From positions 1 through 64,000 of the forward strand of contig VIQU02000012.1 of NCBI GenBank assembly GCA_010206225.2: a DNA stretch of 64,000 nucleotides, written 5' to 3'. The stretch is from Lachnospiraceae bacterium MD308 (GTDB lineage Bacteria; Bacillota; Clostridia; Lachnospirales; Lachnospiraceae). The position numbers and the translations under genes are program-made. The notes beneath the pieces are model-generated. The model had not been told where the DNA came from, searched no databases, and was given only the letters and a program-made list of their open reading frames with translations. Of this stretch, positions 45,560-54,122 are shown in pieces; the first letter of the stretch is position 1, and each line of letters starts with the position of its first letter.

Positions 45560-47080
45560 GTGAAGATGGATATTCCAAGAATTTTAATTACGGCGGGAAA
45601 GAGCGGGACAGGCAAGACGATGGTTACCTGTGGAATCCTTGAGGTGTTAAAGAGGAAAGGATTTCAGATTACCGCTTATAAATGCGGACCGGATTATATT
45701 GATCCCATGTTTCACAGGGAGGTGCTGGGGATTCCCGGTTATAATCTGGATATATTTCTCTGTGGAAGGAGGATGATGCGGGAACTTTTGTTTTGTCACA
45801 GTATATCAGGAAAAGGAATATCAGAAAAAAAGATATCAGGTGCTGAACAGGGAGCTGATCATCGGATATCTGTGATAGAAGGGGTTATGGGATACTATGA
45901 CGGCCTTGGGGGGATATCTTATAAGGCAAGTACTTATGATGTGGCCGATGCGACAGATACGCCGTCTGTCATGGTAGTGAATTGTAAAGGGGCGAGTGTG
46001 TCGCTCATTCCTTATATTCAGGGATTTCTTAAATATCAGGATGAGAAAGCTGAAAACAGTCATATTCAGGGAGTGATTTTAAATCGCATTTCTCCGGCGA
46101 TGTATGAAAGACTGAAAGCGCTGGTTGAAAATGAGACTTCCGTGCGTGTATATGGATATGTTCCGGATATAAAGGATTTTAGGTTTGAGAGCCGCTATCT
46201 GGGACTGAAAATGCCGGAAGAGGTTGAAGAGATAAAGGAAAAGCTTAAAAAACTGGGAGAACTGTTAGAGGAATCGCTGGACATAGACGGCCTTGTTAAA
46301 TTGGCGGGATCGGCGCCGCCATTACAGACGGATGGCAAGGGGATATGCAGCCGGAGAAAGAGTTCGGTGGGCAAAGATTCAAAAGCCGGGAAAGATGAAG
46401 TGATTTCAATTCGGGAATGGACTCAGGACAGTCTTCGAATCGGGGTGGCAATGGATGAGGCGTTCTGCTTCATCTATCAGGATAATCTGAATATATTGGA
46501 AGGGATGGGAGCAGAGATAATCCCCTTTTCACCGCTTCATGACGCGGAGCTTCCAGACAGGCTTGATGGGATTATTTTTTACGGCGGTTATCCAGAGCTT
46601 CATACGAAGAAGCTGAGTGAGAACCAAAGTATGAGGAAGCAGATCAAACAGGCTGTTTCGGAAGGAATGCCCTGTATTGCAGAATGCGGCGGGTTTATGT
46701 TTCTTATGGAAAGTATCCGGGATGAAAGAGGGACGGCCTATCCGATGTGCGGGGTGTTTGGCGGAGAAAGTTTTCCTACTTCCTCGCTCAGGCGGTTCGG
46801 ATACGTGACGCTTCGTGGAGGGAAGGTATTTGGAAGAAAGGATGCAGGAGATATTTTGGCCCATGAATTCCATTACTGTGATTCCGAGCGGTGCGGGGAA
46901 AGCTTTGTGGCGAAAAAGCCGTTGTCAGACCGTGAGTGGAAATGTATGATTAGTACGGATACGATATTAGCAGGATATCCGCATATCCATTATGCCGGAA
47001 GTCCGAAAGTTGCAGAGGCATTCCTAGACGCGTGCAGCGATTACCGAAGGAAGAAGCAAGGGAAAGTGAGAGTCAGATAA
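45560..47080 (+). CDS. cbiA: cobyrinate a,c-diamide synthase
   Basis: CbiA amidates the a and c side chains of cobyrinic acid using glutamine and ATP. The 506-aa protein has an N-terminal P-loop (ILITAGKSGTGKTMVTCGI), the substrate motif YKCGPDYIDPMFH, and a C-terminal class I glutamine-amidotransferase-like domain with the nucleophile in IAECGGFMFLME and His in the EFHY region. A Ser/Lys-rich linker sits at about 255-285. The start is GTG 45560 or ATG 45566; the ribosome binding site does not decide it. Confidence 0.94.
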   Translation: MKMDIPRILITAGKSGTGKTMVTCGILEVLKRKGFQITAYKCGPDYIDPMFHREVLGIPGYNLDIFLCGRRMMRELLFCHSISGKGISEKKISGAEQGADHRISVIEGVMGYYDGLGGISYKASTYDVADATDTPSVMVVNCKGASVSLIPYIQGFLKYQDEKAENSHIQGVILNRISPAMYERLKALVENETSVRVYGYVPDIKDFRFESRYLGLKMPEEVEEIKEKLKKLGELLEESLDIDGLVKLAGSAPPLQTDGKGICSRRKSSVGKDSKAGKDEVISIREWTQDSLRIGVAMDEAFCFIYQDNLNILEGMGAEIIPFSPLHDAELPDRLDGIIFYGGYPELHTKKLSENQSMRKQIKQAVSEGMPCIAECGGFMFLMESIRDERGTAYPMCGVFGGESFPTSSLRRFGYVTLRGGKVFGRKDAGDILAHEFHYCDSERCGESFVAKKPLSDREWKCMISTDTILAGYPHIHYAGSPKVAEAFLDACSDYRRKKQGKVRVR

Positions 47081-48157
47081 ATGGACAATTGTGGACAAGA
47101 AGCACAACTGAAGGAATTGATAAGGAGCATTGAACCTGTGAGTAAGGAGGCTGTAAAGGACGCTCAGAAAAGATGGAATTCCATTGCCAAGCCGCTTCAC
47201 AGTCTCGGAAAGCTTGAGACGGCTGTCATGAAGATAGCGGGAATATTGAAAACGGCTGATGTTCGGATTGAAAAGAAGGCGTTGGTTGTTATGTGTGCAG
47301 ATAACGGGGTTGTTGCCGAAGGCATAACTCAGACAGGACAGGAGGTGACGGCAATCGTGGCGGAAAATTTCCTGTCCTGTAACAGCAGTGCGGCAATCAT
47401 GTGTCAGACGGCGGGTATCGATCTCTATCCGGTTGACATTGGAATGTCTCGCGATACGAAGGTTCCGAATCAAAAAATTGCCTATGGTACAAAGAATATG
47501 GCAAAGGAACCGGCCATGACGAGAGAAGAGGCTGTTCGCGGGATTCTGACAGGGATTCAGATCGTGAAGGAAAAGAAGAAAGCAGGGTACGGGATTTTGG
47601 CGACCGGAGAGATGGGGATCGGTAATACGACAACCAGCAGCGCGGTGGCGGCGGTTCTTCTTGATAAGCCGGTTGAGCTTATGACAGGGAGAGGCGCCGG
47701 ACTTTCCGACGCTGGACTGAAGCATAAAAAAGAAGTGATTGCACAGGCAATCGCACTTCATAAGCCCGATAAGACAGATGCATTGGATGTGCTTTCTAAG
47801 GTGGGCGGCTTTGACTTAACGGGGCTTGCAGGAGTATTTTTAGGAGGCGCGATCTATCATGTCCCAGTGGTAGCCGATGGCTTTATATCCGCTGCTGCGG
47901 CTCTTGCTGCGGCGAATCTGTGCCAGACTGCGAAAGAGTATATGCTTGCTTCCCATGTGTCTAAGGAACCGGGAATGCATGCGATTTTAAAGGAATTGGG
48001 ACTGGAGGCATATCTTGACTGTGACATGTGTCTCGGGGAAGGAACCGGGGCGGCAGCGTTTATGCCGGTGCTTGACATGGCGGTGGAAGTATACCGGAGA
48101 ATGAGTACATTTTCGGATAATCAGATTGAAGATTATAAGGAATTGGAGGAGCAGTAA
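47081..48157 (+). CDS. cobT: nicotinate-nucleotide-dimethylbenzimidazole phosphoribosyltransferase
   Basis: CobT makes alpha-ribazole phosphate, the lower nucleotide loop of cobalamin, or an analogue with another base. The 358-aa protein shows MCADNGVVAEG, the GEMGIGNTTTSSAVAA motif, TGRGAGLSDAGLKHK and the C-terminal CLGEGTGAAAFMPVLD. The ATG follows the cbiA stop directly and its TAA overlaps the cobU ATG by one base. Confidence 0.96.
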   Translation: MDNCGQEAQLKELIRSIEPVSKEAVKDAQKRWNSIAKPLHSLGKLETAVMKIAGILKTADVRIEKKALVVMCADNGVVAEGITQTGQEVTAIVAENFLSCNSSAAIMCQTAGIDLYPVDIGMSRDTKVPNQKIAYGTKNMAKEPAMTREEAVRGILTGIQIVKEKKKAGYGILATGEMGIGNTTTSSAVAAVLLDKPVELMTGRGAGLSDAGLKHKKEVIAQAIALHKPDKTDALDVLSKVGGFDLTGLAGVFLGGAIYHVPVVADGFISAAAALAAANLCQTAKEYMLASHVSKEPGMHAILKELGLEAYLDCDMCLGEGTGAAAFMPVLDMAVEVYRRMSTFSDNQIEDYKELEEQ

Positions 48158-48723
48158 TGTTTCGGCTTATAACCGGGGGCAGCGGCAGCGGCAAGTCTTC
48201 CTATGCAGAGAGACAGATACTGCAGTTTGTGAAAGAGCGGATGTTGCAAAGTCCCGGACGGAATTTATCAAAGAACTTCCCTTGTCTTTACATTGCAACG
48301 ATGAAGCCCTGCGGGGAGGAGACGCAAAAAAAAATAGGGCGTCACAGGGGACTTCGGGCGGGAAAAGGGTTTGAGACAATAGAGTGTTATCAGGGGATTG
48401 ATAAAATTACGCTTCCTCAAAACAGCGGCGTCCTGCTGGAATGCATATCTAATCTTGCAGCAAATGAATTTTACGAAGAAGACGGAACTTTGAGAGACAG
48501 GCAGGAGACGGCAGAGAAGATTCTTGATGGGGTACGTCATATCTTAAATCAGACAGATCATCTTGTGGTCGTGACAAATGAGGTAAGCTCAGACGTTTGG
48601 AATTACAGTTATGAGACGCAAGAATATACTGCTCTCATCGGAACGGTAAACCAACAGCTTGCTTGTATGGCAGATAAAGTGACGGAGGTTGTGTACGGGA
48701 TTCCTGTGCCGGTAAAAGGATGA
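48157..48723 (+). CDS. cobU: adenosylcobinamide kinase / adenosylcobinamide-phosphate guanylyltransferase
   Basis: CobU phosphorylates and guanylylates adenosylcobinamide before lower-loop attachment. The 188-aa product has the P-loop ITGGSGSGKSSYAE, the GMP-accepting His in IGRHRGLR, LLECISNLAANE in place of the usual DCLTLWLSNLL, and NEVSSDVWNYSYETQEY...GTVNQQLACMADKVTEVVYGIPV at the end. This is the clostridial form and looks complete. It overlaps both neighbours by 1-4 bp. Confidence 0.93.
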   Translation: MFRLITGGSGSGKSSYAERQILQFVKERMLQSPGRNLSKNFPCLYIATMKPCGEETQKKIGRHRGLRAGKGFETIECYQGIDKITLPQNSGVLLECISNLAANEFYEEDGTLRDRQETAEKILDGVRHILNQTDHLVVVTNEVSSDVWNYSYETQEYTALIGTVNQQLACMADKVTEVVYGIPVPVKG

Positions 48724-49511
48724 TGAGAAGGATGTGGAACAGTTTTAAAATTGCATTTTCGATATATAGCAGGCTACCTATGCCGGAAAGTGAGTGGAGC
48801 AGAGAAAATCTATCGTATGCTTTGATTTATTTTCCGTGGATCGGCGGATTGATTGGATTGATTACCTATGGAATTTTTCGGCTGAAAGAGTGGTGTGCGG
48901 TACAGGGGACGGGCATTTCGGATCTTACGTTTCTTGTTTTTATGGTTCTTGTGCCTGTGTTGATTACAGGAGGGATCCATATGGATGGCTTTATGGATAC
49001 GCAGGATGCTTTAAGTTCTTATCAGCCGAAAGAGAGACGTCTTGAGATATTAAAGGATTCCCATGCAGGAGCATTTGCGATTCTGTCCTGCACGGTGTAT
49101 TTTTTGTGCTGTACGGCGATATATGCTTCCTTGACTGAAAGAAGCGTTAAGGTGACAGCGTTGGGGTTTCTCTTGTCCAGAACCTTAAGCGGTCTGTCTG
49201 TCGTTACATTTCCGCAGGCAAAGAAGGACGGCCTTGCGGCGACATTTGCAGAAAATGCGGCAAAAAAGACGGTAAGAAGTGTACTGGGCTGTTATCTCGT
49301 AATTCTGTGCGGAGTATTGATCGTTGCAGGAAAGGGAGCAGGGACTGCGGCGGTTGCAGCGGCCGGCGCGGTGTTTTTCTGCTATTACAGGATGTCGCTT
49401 AAGAATTTTGGGGGAATTACCGGGGATCTGGCCGGATATTTTCTGCAAATGTGTGAAATCTGGATTGCGGCAGCGGCTGTAGGAGCGGATATATTATTGA
49501 CAAATATATGA
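48720..49511 (+). CDS. cobS: adenosylcobinamide-GDP ribazoletransferase (cobalamin synthase)
   Basis: This 263-aa integral membrane enzyme joins adenosylcobinamide-GDP with alpha-ribazole. Typical motifs are SIYSRLPMPESEWSRENLSYALIYFPWIGGLIG, the metal-binding GGIHMDGFMDTQDAL (Asp-rich) and a series of hydrophobic segments to the C-terminus (GGITGDLAGYFLQMCEI). It starts in an ATGA overlap with cobU and ends in another with the next gene. Confidence 0.95.
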   Translation: MMRRMWNSFKIAFSIYSRLPMPESEWSRENLSYALIYFPWIGGLIGLITYGIFRLKEWCAVQGTGISDLTFLVFMVLVPVLITGGIHMDGFMDTQDALSSYQPKERRLEILKDSHAGAFAILSCTVYFLCCTAIYASLTERSVKVTALGFLLSRTLSGLSVVTFPQAKKDGLAATFAENAAKKTVRSVLGCYLVILCGVLIVAGKGAGTAAVAAAGAVFFCYYRMSLKNFGGITGDLAGYFLQMCEIWIAAAAVGADILLTNI

Positions 49512-49903
49512 AACAGGGTGAGACAGATATGATAATGGTGGTCGGCGGCGCGCATCAGGGAAAGCGCAGGTTTGCGAAGCAGCTGTATCCTGACATTCCA
49601 TGGATTAACGGAGAGACATGCGGGGAAGAGGAGATATTTCTCTGCAGAGGAATCTATCATTTTCATGAATATATTGCAGAAAGGATGCGTGAAGGTGCAG
49701 ATTTGTCCGGGTTTTCTGAAAGGCTGTATGCAAAAAATCCGGATATTATAATCGTGACAGATGAAATAGGGTACGGAATTGTGCCAATGGATCTGTTTCA
49801 GAGAGAGTACCGGGAGAAGACCGGGCGAATATGCACAGAGCTTGCAGAAAGATCGGAAGAGGTGTATCGGATTATCTGCGGTATCGGGATGAGAATCAAG
49901 TGA
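49508..49903 (+). CDS. short CobU-like protein (degenerate second copy)
   Basis: A 131-aa protein with two CobU landmarks: a P-loop-like VVGGAHQGKRRFAKQL (Arg where Ser/Thr is expected after GK) and VTDEIGYGIVPMDLFQREYREKTGRICTELA. The middle portion carrying the GMP-accepting HR motif is absent. It is therefore probably not a full guanylyltransferase and may be regulatory, structural or decaying. ATG 49508 overlaps the cobS stop; ATG 49529 with GGGTGAG is an alternative start. Confidence 0.75.
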   Translation: MKQGETDMIMVVGGAHQGKRRFAKQLYPDIPWINGETCGEEEIFLCRGIYHFHEYIAERMREGADLSGFSERLYAKNPDIIIVTDEIGYGIVPMDLFQREYREKTGRICTELAERSEEVYRIICGIGMRIK

Positions 49904-49921
49904 TACACGGCAATAGGTGAA

Positions 49922-50662
49922 ATGATTACTATGAAAATATATTTAATCAGACATTCCATCACAGAAGGAAATCTAAAAAAGCGTTATATCGGCAGGACGG
50001 ATGAATCTCTGTGCATGGAGGGGGAGACTCTGCTCAAAGAACGCCTTGCGAAGGGGATGTATCCTGAAGCCGGCAGAATCTTTGTAAGTCCTATGAAGCG
50101 CTGCATACAGACAGCGCAGATTCTTTATCCAAGTCAGGAACTGACAGTGATAGACGAGTTTTCAGAATGTGACTTTGGAAAGTTCGAGAATAAGAATTAC
50201 GAGGAATTAAAAGATATGCCGGAATATCAGAGGTGGCTTAAAAGCGGCGGCGCCATGAGATTTCCAGAGGGGGAAAGCAAAGAGAGTTTTACAAAGCGGA
50301 GCCTTGCAGGATTTGAGAGGGCGCTTTTGATGTGCGGATGTGATAAGCAGATGCTGGAGGGCAGATACAAGCCTGTGGGCGGAAAAGCTGCATCAGGATT
50401 TTCGATGGCGGTATTTGTAGTTCACGGTGGAACGGTTATGAGTATTATGGAAAGATATGCCGTTCCCAAAGGAACGTACTATGATTTTCAAATAGGAAAT
50501 GGAGAAGGTTATGAACTTATTCTGGCAGATGATTTTGCCACTTTTGGCAGGATTTATTCTGGACTTAATACTGGGAGATCCGGTGTGGCTTTATCATCCG
50601 GTGCGGATGATAGGATTTTTGATCATATGGACGGAAAAAATTATAAGAGGCTGTCTGCCTGA
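49922..50662 (+). CDS. cobC: histidine phosphatase, probable alpha-ribazole phosphatase
   Basis: A phosphoglycerate-mutase-like phosphatase that would dephosphorylate alpha-ribazole phosphate or adenosylcobalamin phosphate. The catalytic RHS motif (YLIRHSITEGN) and C-terminal VVHGGTVMSI are present. At 246 aa it is some 40-50 residues longer than usual. The excess from about residue 200 is encoded in bases that also encode the start of cbiB in another frame, so it may be an artefact of a lost stop codon. The start may be ATG 49931 (MKIYLIRH). Confidence 0.88.
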   Translation: MITMKIYLIRHSITEGNLKKRYIGRTDESLCMEGETLLKERLAKGMYPEAGRIFVSPMKRCIQTAQILYPSQELTVIDEFSECDFGKFENKNYEELKDMPEYQRWLKSGGAMRFPEGESKESFTKRSLAGFERALLMCGCDKQMLEGRYKPVGGKAASGFSMAVFVVHGGTVMSIMERYAVPKGTYYDFQIGNGEGYELILADDFATFGRIYSGLNTGRSGVALSSGADDRIFDHMDGKNYKRLSA

Positions 50663-51491
50663 TTCAAAGTGTGCTGAGAGATTGGGCGGAGCTCTGCTTG
50701 TTATTATCGTGGTTTCAGTCAGTGTACTGGCGCCGTTTGGAATTCTTTTTTTGGTGTACCGGTGGAAATCGGCTGTGGGACTTGCCGTGGAAAGTTTTAT
50801 GTGCTATCAGATTTTTGCCGTTAAATCATTAAAGACCGAGAGCGGACGTGTGTATGATGCGCTTAAAAAGTACGGATTATCAGAAGGAAGAGCGGCAGTG
50901 TCTATGATTGTAGGGCGGGATACTGAGAATCTAACGGAAGAAGGGGTGATAAAGGCTGCAGTTGAGACAGTGGCGGAGAATACTTCGGATGGGGTGATCG
51001 CTCCGATGCTTTATATGGCGGTGGGGGGTGCGGTACTGGGATTTGCATATAAGGCTGTCAATACGATGGATTCTATGGTAGGATATAAGAATGAGAAATA
51101 TATGTATTTTGGAACGGCGGCGGCAAGGCTGGATGATGCGGTGAATTATATTCCGGCGAGGATTTCGGCAGTATTGATGATTTTGGCGGCTTTTTTTTGC
51201 AAAATGGACTGGCGGGGAGCAGTCAGGATCTACCGCAGAGACCGTTTTAACCATAAAAGTCCGAATGCTGCGCAGACGGAAGCTGTGATGGCGGGAGCTT
51301 TGAACGTACAGCTTGCGGGAAATGCATGGTATTTTGGAAAATTATATGAGAAGCCGACGATCGGCGATCGTATCCGTGAGATTGGGGCAGAGGATATTAA
51401 GGTTTCACACCGGTTATTGTATGGAACAGCGGCACTTGGGATGGTCTTATGTATGGCTGTGAGGATCAGTGTGGCGATTTGTTGGCTGTAG
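50511..51491 (+). CDS. cbiB: adenosylcobinamide-phosphate synthase
   Basis: CbiB attaches aminopropanol (or its phosphate) to adenosylcobyric acid. The 326-aa membrane protein shows LDLILGDPVWLYHPVRMIG, NTSDGVIAPMLYMAVGGAVLGFAYKAVNTMDSMVGYKNEKY and PNAAQTEAVMAGAL. The start is ATG 50511 with GGAGAAGG 4 nt upstream; ATG 50499 is also in frame. It overlaps cobC by about 150 bp in a different frame. Last cobalamin gene of the operon. Confidence 0.95.
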   Translation: MNLFWQMILPLLAGFILDLILGDPVWLYHPVRMIGFLIIWTEKIIRGCLPDSKCAERLGGALLVIIVVSVSVLAPFGILFLVYRWKSAVGLAVESFMCYQIFAVKSLKTESGRVYDALKKYGLSEGRAAVSMIVGRDTENLTEEGVIKAAVETVAENTSDGVIAPMLYMAVGGAVLGFAYKAVNTMDSMVGYKNEKYMYFGTAAARLDDAVNYIPARISAVLMILAAFFCKMDWRGAVRIYRRDRFNHKSPNAAQTEAVMAGALNVQLAGNAWYFGKLYEKPTIGDRIREIGAEDIKVSHRLLYGTAALGMVLCMAVRISVAICWL

Positions 51492-51537
51492 ATTTGGAAA
51501 AGTCAAAAATGGTAGGTCAAAAGAAAGGGGAAATTTG

Positions 51538-52695
51538 ATGAATCGGACAATTTACTTTGACAATGGCAGTACTTCATGGCCGAAAGCGCCGGGAGTAGCG
51601 GGAGCGATGGCGGAGCTTTTGGAGAATGGCGCGTTCAACATCAACCGTGGAAACTATTCAGGGGCTTACGAAGTGGAGAGTATCGTGCTGGAAACAAGGG
51701 AACAGCTTGCGAGGCTGTTTGGCTGGAAGGATTCAAGATATATGATATTTACTCCCAGTGTTACTTATTCATTGAATTATTTTATCAAGGGCTTTTTAAA
51801 GCCGGGAGATCATGTGCTTGTGAGCGGACTGGAGCATAATGCGGTTATGCGTCCGCTAGAGCAGATGAACAGCCGCGGGGTTTCTTATGATATCGTTCCG
51901 GTAGACGAAGAGGGAAATCTCGAGGCGGCAAGACTTGATGAACTGATAAAGCAGGATACGAAGGCGGTCATTGTAACCCACGCTTCCAACGTGTGCGGAA
52001 CAGTTGTACCGATTCAGGAGATTGGAAAAATCTGTCGGGAGAGGGGGCTGTTTTTTGCAGTGGATACTGCCCAGAGCGCCGGGACTATTGAAGTGGATAT
52101 GAAAGAGTGCGGCATTGACTTTCTTGCATTTACAGGGCATAAGGGACTTTTAGGACCTCAGGGAATCGGAGGATTTCTTATTTCCGAGAGGCTTGATAAG
52201 CAGATGGAGGCTTATATTGCAGGAGGAACGGGAAGCCAGTCGGATTCGCTTTTGCAGCCGGAGAGCCTTCCGGACAAGTATGAGAGCGGAACGATGAATC
52301 TTCCAGGGATCATTGGCCTTAATGCTGCTCTTGATTTTCTGGAAAAGACAGGAATGGACGTTATCCATGAAAAGAAGATGGGGCTTACGAAATATTTTCT
52401 TGAAAAAGTAAAAGAGATCCCGGAAGTACGTATTGTAGGGAGAAAAGATATCGAAGACCGTGTGGCGGTAGTGTCGCTGGATTTTCAGACTGTGGATAAC
52501 GCGGTGGCGGCATTTGAACTGGAGCAGGAGTATGGGATCATGACAAGAGTAGGACTTCACTGTGCGCCGGTTGCCCATCAGTCGCTGCATACATTTCCGC
52601 AGGGAACGGTGAGATTTGCTTTTGGTATGGGAAATACAACGGAAGAGATTGACTGCTGTGTGGAAGGTATTGAGAAGATAGTAAAAAATACATAG
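51538..52695 (+). CDS. cysteine desulfurase-like class V aminotransferase
   Basis: A 385-aa PLP enzyme close to the cysteine desulfurase family branch I recall as EF2568-like (TIGR01977). It has IYFDNGSTSWPKAPGV at the start, HASNVCGT, the Schiff-base Lys in FTGHKGLLGPQGIGG, and a candidate catalytic Cys in RVGLHCAPVAHQSLHTFPQGTVR. It would release sulfur (or selenium) from cysteine. It lies 46 bp behind cbiB and just before the double-cubane reductase, which suggests a role in sulfur supply. GAAAGGGG sets the start at 51538. Confidence 0.85.
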   Translation: MNRTIYFDNGSTSWPKAPGVAGAMAELLENGAFNINRGNYSGAYEVESIVLETREQLARLFGWKDSRYMIFTPSVTYSLNYFIKGFLKPGDHVLVSGLEHNAVMRPLEQMNSRGVSYDIVPVDEEGNLEAARLDELIKQDTKAVIVTHASNVCGTVVPIQEIGKICRERGLFFAVDTAQSAGTIEVDMKECGIDFLAFTGHKGLLGPQGIGGFLISERLDKQMEAYIAGGTGSQSDSLLQPESLPDKYESGTMNLPGIIGLNAALDFLEKTGMDVIHEKKMGLTKYFLEKVKEIPEVRIVGRKDIEDRVAVVSLDFQTVDNAVAAFELEQEYGIMTRVGLHCAPVAHQSLHTFPQGTVRFAFGMGNTTEEIDCCVEGIEKIVKNT

Positions 52696-52706
52696 ATAAT
52701 ATCTAT
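52692..52706. promoter_or_regulatory. 7-1-7 palindrome at the end of the desulfurase-like gene
   Basis: ATAGATA-A-TATCTAT covers the TAG stop codon and lies upstream of a TATAAT (52720-52725). It may be an operator for the reductase operon or chance. Confidence 0.35.
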
Positions 52707-52773
52707 AAATAGATTGTTGTATAATAATTATCAATTAGCAAATGTAAGGAATCCATAGATTGTAAGCCGTAAA

Positions 52774-52818
52774 GATGTTACACTGAGTATAGATGTTTTA
52801 CACAAAAAATGTTTTACT
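52774..52818 (+). repeat. three near-direct repeats before the reductase gene
   Basis: GATGTTACACT (52774), GATGTTTTACAC (52792) and AATGTTTTACT (52808) start 18 and 16 bp apart, and the last ends just before the AAGGAGG. This is possibly a regulator-binding array or mRNA-level site. Confidence 0.4.
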
Positions 52819-52836
52819 TAAGGAGGAAAAATTGGT

Positions 52837-54111
52837 ATGGCTGACAATCACAAAATGTGGGAAGAGTTGGGGATGAATCTGGAGCTTCACGATCAGTTGT
52901 GTGAGGTGCTTCCACAGGCATTTGGAGATGTTTTTCTGTCACAGGAGAACAGACCCGATGGAATGGATTATTACAACATGGTCGTAGCGGATATTCACGG
53001 TATCCGGCCGGCAGAGCTGATTGAGCATCAGAAGAAGGGTGGGAAGGTATTCGGAACATTCTGCGTCTATGTTCCGGATGAGGTTATCTTCGCGGCTGAT
53101 GCGATTGCGACGGGACTTTGTGGAGGTTCTCAATTCTGGGTTCCGGGCGGCGAGAAAGTTCTGCCGACGAATACATGTCCATTGATTAAGGCTTCTGTGG
53201 GAGCAAGGCTTGACCGTACTTGCCCGTTCTTCCGGATCGCAGATATGTACATCGGAGAGACAACCTGTGATGGCAAGAAGAAAGCATGGGAGATCCTTTC
53301 AGAGGATGTTCCGGTTCACGTAATGGATCTTCCGCAGATGAAGCGCGCGAAGGATGTAAATGCATGGGCAGAAGAAATCGAGACGCTTAAGGAGAAGGTA
53401 GAAGAATTTACCGGAAATACTGTGACGGCAGAGAAGCTTTCCGAAAGTATTAAGCTTATTAATGCTAAGAGAAAAGCCCTGTCCAGACTTTACGACTGCC
53501 GGAAGAATGAGACGCTGCCGATCAGCGGTACGGATGCGCTGGTTATCTCGCAGATTGCATTTTATGATGATCCTGCAAGATTTACCCAGATGACCAATAA
53601 GCTCTGTGACGAATTGGAGCAGAGAGTCAAAGACGGCATAAGTGTAGTTCCGGCTGGAACGAAGCGTATTATGCTGACAGGAACACCGCTTGCAATTCCA
53701 AACTGGAAGCTGCATAATATAGTAGAGACGAGTGGCGCAGTTGTTGTCTGTGAAGAGATGTGTACGGGGACGCGTTATTTTGAAAATTATGTGGACGAGA
53801 GCAAGAATACTGTTGAAGATCAGATTATGGCAATCGCAGAGCGTTATATGAATATCAACTGTGCATGTTTTACTCCGAATCATGCAAGAATTGATGATAT
53901 CTTACGTCTGGCAAAGGAATATAAGGTTGACGGTATCATTGATGTGAATCTCAAGTTCTGTAATCTTTATGACACAGAAGGATATTTTGTAGAGCGCGCT
54001 ATGAAAGAGGCGGGGATTCCGGTGCTTGGCATCGAGACAGATTATACAGACAGTGATGCACAGCAGCTCCGTACAAGAGTCAGCGCATTTGTAGAGATGT
54101 TGAATAATTAA
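52837..54111 (+). CDS. double-cubane-cluster-containing anaerobic reductase (HgdB/YjiM family)
   Basis: A 424-aa relative of 2-hydroxyacyl-CoA dehydratase subunits, in the branch that includes the Carboxydothermus DCCP protein with an [8Fe-9S] double-cubane cluster, which reduces small molecules such as acetylene at low potential when fed by an ATP-dependent activator. Conserved cysteines are visible in GTFCVYVP, GLCGG, NTCPLIKASVG, RTCPFF, ETTCDGKKKAWE and NCACFTPNHARI. The true substrate is unknown. It is co-located with DUF3343 and its activase, the usual trio. The ATG follows AAGGAGG. Confidence 0.88.
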   Translation: MADNHKMWEELGMNLELHDQLCEVLPQAFGDVFLSQENRPDGMDYYNMVVADIHGIRPAELIEHQKKGGKVFGTFCVYVPDEVIFAADAIATGLCGGSQFWVPGGEKVLPTNTCPLIKASVGARLDRTCPFFRIADMYIGETTCDGKKKAWEILSEDVPVHVMDLPQMKRAKDVNAWAEEIETLKEKVEEFTGNTVTAEKLSESIKLINAKRKALSRLYDCRKNETLPISGTDALVISQIAFYDDPARFTQMTNKLCDELEQRVKDGISVVPAGTKRIMLTGTPLAIPNWKLHNIVETSGAVVVCEEMCTGTRYFENYVDESKNTVEDQIMAIAERYMNINCACFTPNHARIDDILRLAKEYKVDGIIDVNLKFCNLYDTEGYFVERAMKEAGIPVLGIETDYTDSDAQQLRTRVSAFVEMLNN

Positions 54112-54122
54112 GGAAGGCTATT

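Noticed and set aside
53299-53883. 194-codon minus-strand ORF opposite the double-cubane reductase
   Set aside because: Antisense shadow, with no initiation signals and no domain-like motifs.
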